Below are positions 14,171 to 14,187 of a DNA stretch of 14,187 bases, piece after piece. Numbering within the stretch: the first letter of the stretch is position 1; every line of letters begins with the position of its first letter. The position numbers and the translations under genes were made by a program. The DNA lies in assembly GCA_016209865.1 (NCBI GenBank), contig JACQVL010000292.1, positions 1 to 14,187 on the forward strand, read 5' to 3'. The notes under the pieces were generated by a model that was given only the letters and a program-made list of their open reading frames with translations, searched no databases and was not told the DNA's origin. Origin of the DNA: Candidatus Latescibacterota bacterium (GTDB taxonomy: Bacteria; JAAXHH01; JACQVL01).

Positions 14171-14187
14171 CTGCAAAAGTCGAGTAA
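14171..14187. repeat. Right terminal inverted repeat of the IS (window end)
   Basis: CTGCAAAAGTCGAGTAA is the exact reverse complement of 12521-12537. It forms the last 17 bases of the window, so a longer repeat or the flank cannot be judged. Confidence 0.92.

Larger units (their letters stand above)
12521..14187. mobile_element. Decayed IS701-like insertion sequence
   Basis: A 1667-bp element bounded by perfect 17-bp inverted terminal repeats, carrying one broken transposase on the minus strand. The right terminal repeat is the last base of the window, so the target-site duplication cannot be checked. The left end lies ten bases after the methyltransferase stop. Between the left end and the transposase (12538-12664) is a short non-coding stretch with a GGGAG/CTCCC hairpin and a CTTGGCG/CGCCAAG hairpin. 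The right non-coding stretch is 14074-14170. Confidence 0.88.

Overview
The window is GC-rich bacterial DNA. It reads like a fragment of an uncultured environmental bacterium with strong Shine-Dalgarno sites and densely packed genes. Intracellular GH29 fucosidases beside a phytanoyl-CoA-dioxygenase-like gene, and tandem heptamer repeats at gene borders, recall lineages such as Poribacteria, Latescibacterota or Planctomycetota. That placement rests on gene content only and is not proven.

Positions 1-10966 are all coded on the minus strand. In transcription order (high to low coordinate) they hold: GH29 copy 2 (9953-10966), an Fe(II)/2-oxoglutarate dioxygenase (9122-9937), an unrecognised 391-residue protein (7872-9047) and GH29 copy 1 (6824-7834). 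These four form a sugar-related cassette whose outer members are roughly 83% identical by eye. A good sigma-70 promoter overlaps the stop of GH29 copy 1 and drives a tyrosine/homogentisate degradation set: 4-hydroxyphenylpyruvate dioxygenase (5614-6720), a fumarylacetoacetate hydrolase family protein (4886-5617, overlapping by GTGA), a palindromic repeat, homogentisate 1,2-dioxygenase (3596-4753) and a flavin-reductase-like FMN protein (2917-3579). No maleylacetoacetate isomerase is present. Last comes a membrane histidine kinase that runs, with no stop codon, into an NtrC-type sigma-54 response regulator cut by the window start (1-2845).

On the plus strand, 11164-12510 encodes an XRE-type helix-turn-helix fused to a beta-class DNA methyltransferase. 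It has its own AT-rich promoter, apparently leaderless, and an imperfect inverted repeat over the -35 box that could be an autoregulatory operator. Ten bases after its stop begins a decayed IS701-like insertion sequence (12521-14187) with perfect 17-bp terminal inverted repeats. Its transposase carries two amber stops and a frameshift in a G run. The window ends exactly at the right terminal repeat.

A second layer is a set of short tandem arrays: four heptamer arrays and one octamer array, mostly at gene ends. One heptamer array lies inside the kinase coding sequence, and another sits in the kinase-regulator junction.
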